A stretch of DNA of 64,000 nucleotides from Periconia sp. R9002 (Eukaryota; Ascomycota; Dothideomycetes; Pleosporales; Periconiaceae), in NCBI GenBank assembly GCA_023627715.1, contig JAMAHW010000065.1:177530-241529 (forward strand), in the 5' to 3' direction. Below the pieces are notes generated by a model, which was given only the letters and a program-made list of their open reading frames with translations, was not told the DNA's origin and made no database searches. Position 1 is the stretch's first letter. Each line of letters opens with the position of its first letter. A program made the translations under genes and the position numbers. Positions 61,326 to 64,000 of the stretch are shown here, piece after piece.

Positions 61326-62774
61326 TCACTTCCCAGGGAATTCTCGTGGATTTTCAGCCCGGCATTGCCCACCCATGTGAAACCAGGGATGGCTTAGTAT
61401 CTCTGCTGCGGTTATACGTTTTAGTGGATCGTAGACAAAGATCTTGGACATGAGGTCGTAGAGCAGGATTGCTTCTTCCTTTGAGATCTTCGGCATTGCC
61501 TCTAGGAGTTCGTCCGTCTGATCGTCATAACCATATAGGTATATATTATCAAATTTTGTCGCCGTAGGCTTCCAGAACATATCAGAAAAGCATGGAGGAT
61601 ATGGCTCGATTTCCTCCTCCCCCTCGATTTCCTCCTCCAGCTCTATCCACCCTCGTCGAATTTTGCCGGTGTTGACGGTATTGTTCTCGGGTTGATCCCA
61701 TATCTTGTCAACTAGGTCCTTTAATGATCGTGTACCATCGAGCTTTTCAAGTGGCCCTCCTTTCTCAGAATCACTCGTAGGCCGCCCATCATAATCAAAT
61801 AGCGGATTACCCCAAGAATCAGGTATGTCCCCAAGAGTCTGAATGATGACACGCATCAAATCCGCAGGACTAGTGACTTCAAAACCTGAAAAGGGGCGTT
61901 CTCCTGATCGAATTTGGAAGATGGAACATCCAAGAGCCCAAACGTCGCTTGCTGGGCTGGCTTTGAGGCCTACTGCCACCTCCGGGGCTAGAAATTCGAC
62001 GGGCGTGCCTAGTAATTCTTTAGGCGGTGACGTAACGGAGAAACACTGGTCGAAGTCGATTAGTTTGACGTCTTTATCGATGATGTTCTCTTGCGAAGAT
62101 AAGAAATCTAGTGCCTTCACGATGTATCGTGGGGCTTCCGGACCGGGTATGTCTCCAGCATCAGTTTCAAGTGGTTGCGTGTAAGGTGTACCAAACAAGC
62201 GGTAGATATCGTTCTCCGTATACTGATTGAAATCCAATAGACTGAAGACCATGTTTGCCGTGGTCACGTCTCCATGGCATAGACCTTGCGCGTGCAGGCC
62301 AGCTAATGCCCGCGTAGCTTGGTGAGCAGCCCTACGAGATAGCCACGGTCTGATCCTAGAAGTGAAGCTGGTGGACAGCCGAGACGCAGATGGACCCAAA
62401 ACAGGTAAGACAAGACATAGATGGCGACCATTTGGTCCATCAAGAGTGAAATGCCGATGCTCGACAACAAATGTTGCTTCACTAGCATGCTGTAAAGCAG
62501 CACGATGGATCAATAGGCGCTTGTTCTCGGCTGACGTTGATGTGTCTGCAATGAAAATTTTAAGAGCCACCCATTGGTGTTCTGCCTCATCCCGTGCAAG
62601 CCAAACTGTCGCGAAGCCGCCAGCACCGAGCTTGTGCACAACTCTATAGCGCCCATCGTCATAGCGATCGTCCAGGTGAACAGGATGAAAACCTCCCGGC
62701 TCGTACCTCTCGAGGTCTTCCGAGTCAAAGTTGACGAGGAGGAAGCGATTAAAAAATTCGGTGTCTGATGACAT
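61326..62774 (-). CDS. SRPK-like serine/threonine protein kinase with altered DFG motif
   Basis: Single exon, 482 residues. The layout is that of SR-protein kinases: a YRVVHKLGAGGFATVWLARD glycine loop (residues 43-62), Lys72 in ALKIF, a long insert after the catalytic loop, and a large C-terminal lobe ending KRITAAEILSHPWF. The catalytic loop is HGDVTTAN (Asp169 and Asn174 present), as in the expanded fungal SRPK-like group. The metal-binding DFG is DFD (residues 240-242), with an intact APE (263-265) and DVWALG. All catalytic residues except the DFG glycine are there, so activity is possible. Classical SRPKs phosphorylate RS-rich splicing factors; fungal paralogues of this type are expanded and mostly of unknown role. 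It sits in the repeat-bearing right end, unlike the conserved genes to its left. Confidence 0.85.
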   Translation of the reverse strand: MSSDTEFFNRFLLVNFDSEDLERYEPGGFHPVHLDDRYDDGRYRVVHKLGAGGFATVWLARDEAEHQWVALKIFIADTSTSAENKRLLIHRAALQHASEATFVVEHRHFTLDGPNGRHLCLVLPVLGPSASRLSTSFTSRIRPWLSRRAAHQATRALAGLHAQGLCHGDVTTANMVFSLLDFNQYTENDIYRLFGTPYTQPLETDAGDIPGPEAPRYIVKALDFLSSQENIIDKDVKLIDFDQCFSVTSPPKELLGTPVEFLAPEVAVGLKASPASDVWALGCSIFQIRSGERPFSGFEVTSPADLMRVIIQTLGDIPDSWGNPLFDYDGRPTSDSEKGGPLEKLDGTRSLKDLVDKIWDQPENNTVNTGKIRRGWIELEEEIEGEEEIEPYPPCFSDMFWKPTATKFDNIYLYGYDDQTDELLEAMPKISKEEAILLYDLMSKIFVYDPLKRITAAEILSHPWFHMGGQCRAENPREFPGK

Positions 62775-63088
62775 CTTCTACGAACATGTGTCGAGATCAG
62801 TGCATGGAAAGTACGAGCACTGGATGGAATTCTGTAATGTCGCAGAAGTGAGATTGAAAGGAAGTCCAGAGTGCCAAAGAAAGAAAGAAAGGAAGGTTGG
62901 GGCGTGGAAGTGGTACCGTAAAAGTGGTGAATAATCATTGCCTAATGCGGAACCTATATGTACCTTAATACTACACACCCACGTGACATCCATAAGATCG
63001 TGCACACACGCCAAAACCACCACCACCAACTCTCCAGACACCACCCCCAACCAAAAAAAAAAAACCTCCAGAAAACCGCAAAAAGAGA
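62775..63088. other. Intergenic between kinase and tRNA-Arg
   Basis: 314 bp; kinase promoter side. An A-run at 63053-63063 lies close to the 3' end of the tRNA gene; read on the minus strand it is a T-run and would serve as the polymerase III terminator. Confidence 0.55.
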
Positions 63089-63172
63089 TGAACGTGCCAG
63101 GGGTCGAACCTGGAATCTCTTGATTACACTCAGAAATCGTAGTCAAGCGCCTTGCCATTGGGCCACACGTCC
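63089..63172 (-). tRNA. tRNA-Arg(ACG) with 12-nt intron
   Basis: Cloverleaf folds by eye on the minus strand: acceptor GGACGTG/CACGTTC (one G-U), T8, D stem GCC/GGC, anticodon stem CTTGA/TCAAG, variable AGATT, T arm CCAGG/CCTGG with loop TTCGACC, discriminator A. The anticodon loop reads CTACGA then a 12-nt insert (63125-63136) then A, which places the intron after position 37, the canonical site. The anticodon ACG would be read as ICG after A34 deamination. Confidence 0.93.
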
Positions 63173-63923
63173 GATTGTTTCTATTCACTTGTTGTGAATT
63201 GATGACGATTTTTCACACAAAGGACCTGATAAAGCCACTGATGTTGAACAGAATGGAACGAAGATGAAGTATATTGCTAGTGTTGGTGCACTTTCGAAGA
63301 AATTTCGTGTTTTTCTTAGGGGCACATTGATCTCCACTGCAGTTGAAAATCTCTGCGGTGGGTACGCGGGTTTGCGACCGATGGGTGTACGGACCACTAA
63401 GCCTGACGTTCCGCTGGCACAGTGAAGAAGAAAAGGACCGAAATGAGGTAGTGCGGTGCTTTGTATTAAATGTAGGATATCTGTTGATGACAGGTAAAGT
63501 GTGAGGATTGCAGTTTGTTGGTCTCACATCAATATCTACTTGGATATGTATGTGCGGACTTGCGTGTGAATTGTACAGACAAATCCAATGATGACTATTG
63601 GAGTTGCATATTAAATATGAACATGAACGCTGTATGTCTATTGATATCCTACATCCTCTCATATCTCTACGTTGACGATATGTATGCAAAACCGCCAAAC
63701 CCCATATAGGTAACTACTGACCCTATAAACATTCCCACACACGTTTTGCACATTCTTTAAGCAAAATACACAAAAAAGAAGGGTCCACTTAGCGCATTTC
63801 CTATTTTCTTCTACCAACTACCGCGGAAGTGCGTCTTAGGCTAGTTAACATGAACTCGACCACCACCACCGCGGCCCATGCAAAATTCGAAGAGAAAAAA
63901 AGATCACAGGAACAAAAAGGAAT
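63173..63923. other. Intergenic between two tRNA genes
   Basis: 751 bp, AT-rich in the second half. Short frames only; no further RNA gene recognised. Confidence 0.55.
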
Positions 63924-64000
63924 CGACGCCCACAGGATTCGAACCTGTGCTCCCGAAGGAATAAGATTTCTAGTCTTACGCAATAACCACTCTGCCAGAG
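63924..64000 (-). tRNA. tRNA-Ser(AGA), 5' end cut by window edge
   Basis: Minus-strand type II tRNA: anticodon stem TAAGA/TCTTA with loop CTAGAAA (anticodon AGA), a long variable arm (TTCCTTCGGGAGC region), T arm ACAGG/CCTGT with TTCGAAT, and 3' acceptor GGGCGTC. The visible 5' bases CTC pair with the acceptor; four 5' nucleotides lie beyond base 64000. No intron in the anticodon loop. Confidence 0.92.

Overview
The window reads as a gene-dense stretch of a filamentous ascomycete genome, most likely a dothideomycete of the Pleosporales type. This assignment is an inference from gene content, gene structure and style, not from a database search. The supporting signs are short introns (45-139 nt) with GTRNGT donors and CTAAC/CTGAC branch sites, CT-rich 5' leaders, a class V/class VII myosin-type chitin synthase pair, and several proteins typical of Pezizomycotina. 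I could resolve exon structures for nearly all genes; in every case the summed exons are a multiple of three and the joined protein matches the expected family.

Layout. 0-5 kb: the 3' end of an MFS monocarboxylate-type transporter, a secreted CE1 esterase, a 2.3 kb gene-free stretch carrying a dispersed repeat, and an S-(hydroxymethyl)glutathione synthase. 5-20.4 kb: END3, then the class VII chitin synthase (minus) and the class V chitin synthase (plus), which diverge from a 2.4 kb shared promoter. 21-27.3 kb: eIF5B facing a secreted FAD-linked oxidase of the berberine-bridge type. 27.3-43.6 kb: mostly non-coding DNA with microsatellites; the only genes recognised are a 123-residue protein of unknown function and a group III G-alpha subunit. 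43.6-58 kb: the Hog1-type MAP kinase, the DENN-family AVL9, the Arf-GEF SEC7 (convergent with AVL9), and the pyruvate dehydrogenase E2 subunit (divergent from SEC7). 58-64 kb: a repeat-bearing, gene-poor tail with a possible small orphan gene between short direct repeats, an SRPK-like kinase with an altered DFG motif, an intron-containing tRNA-Arg(ACG) and a tRNA-Ser(AGA) cut by the window edge.

How the genes fit together. An unusual share of the window serves polarised growth and the cell wall: two motor-domain chitin synthases, END3 (endocytic actin patches), SEC7 and AVL9 (exit from the late Golgi), and two signalling genes (G-alpha and Hog1). Nothing resembles a CRISPR array, a prophage or a complete transposon. 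The most interesting signals are an intron at the same position and phase in both chitin synthases, just before the myosin P-loop; three last introns that can be read through in frame; a 2.5 kb segment bounded by short direct repeats that encloses a candidate orphan gene; and a short protein with a duplicated GFLSNR motif.
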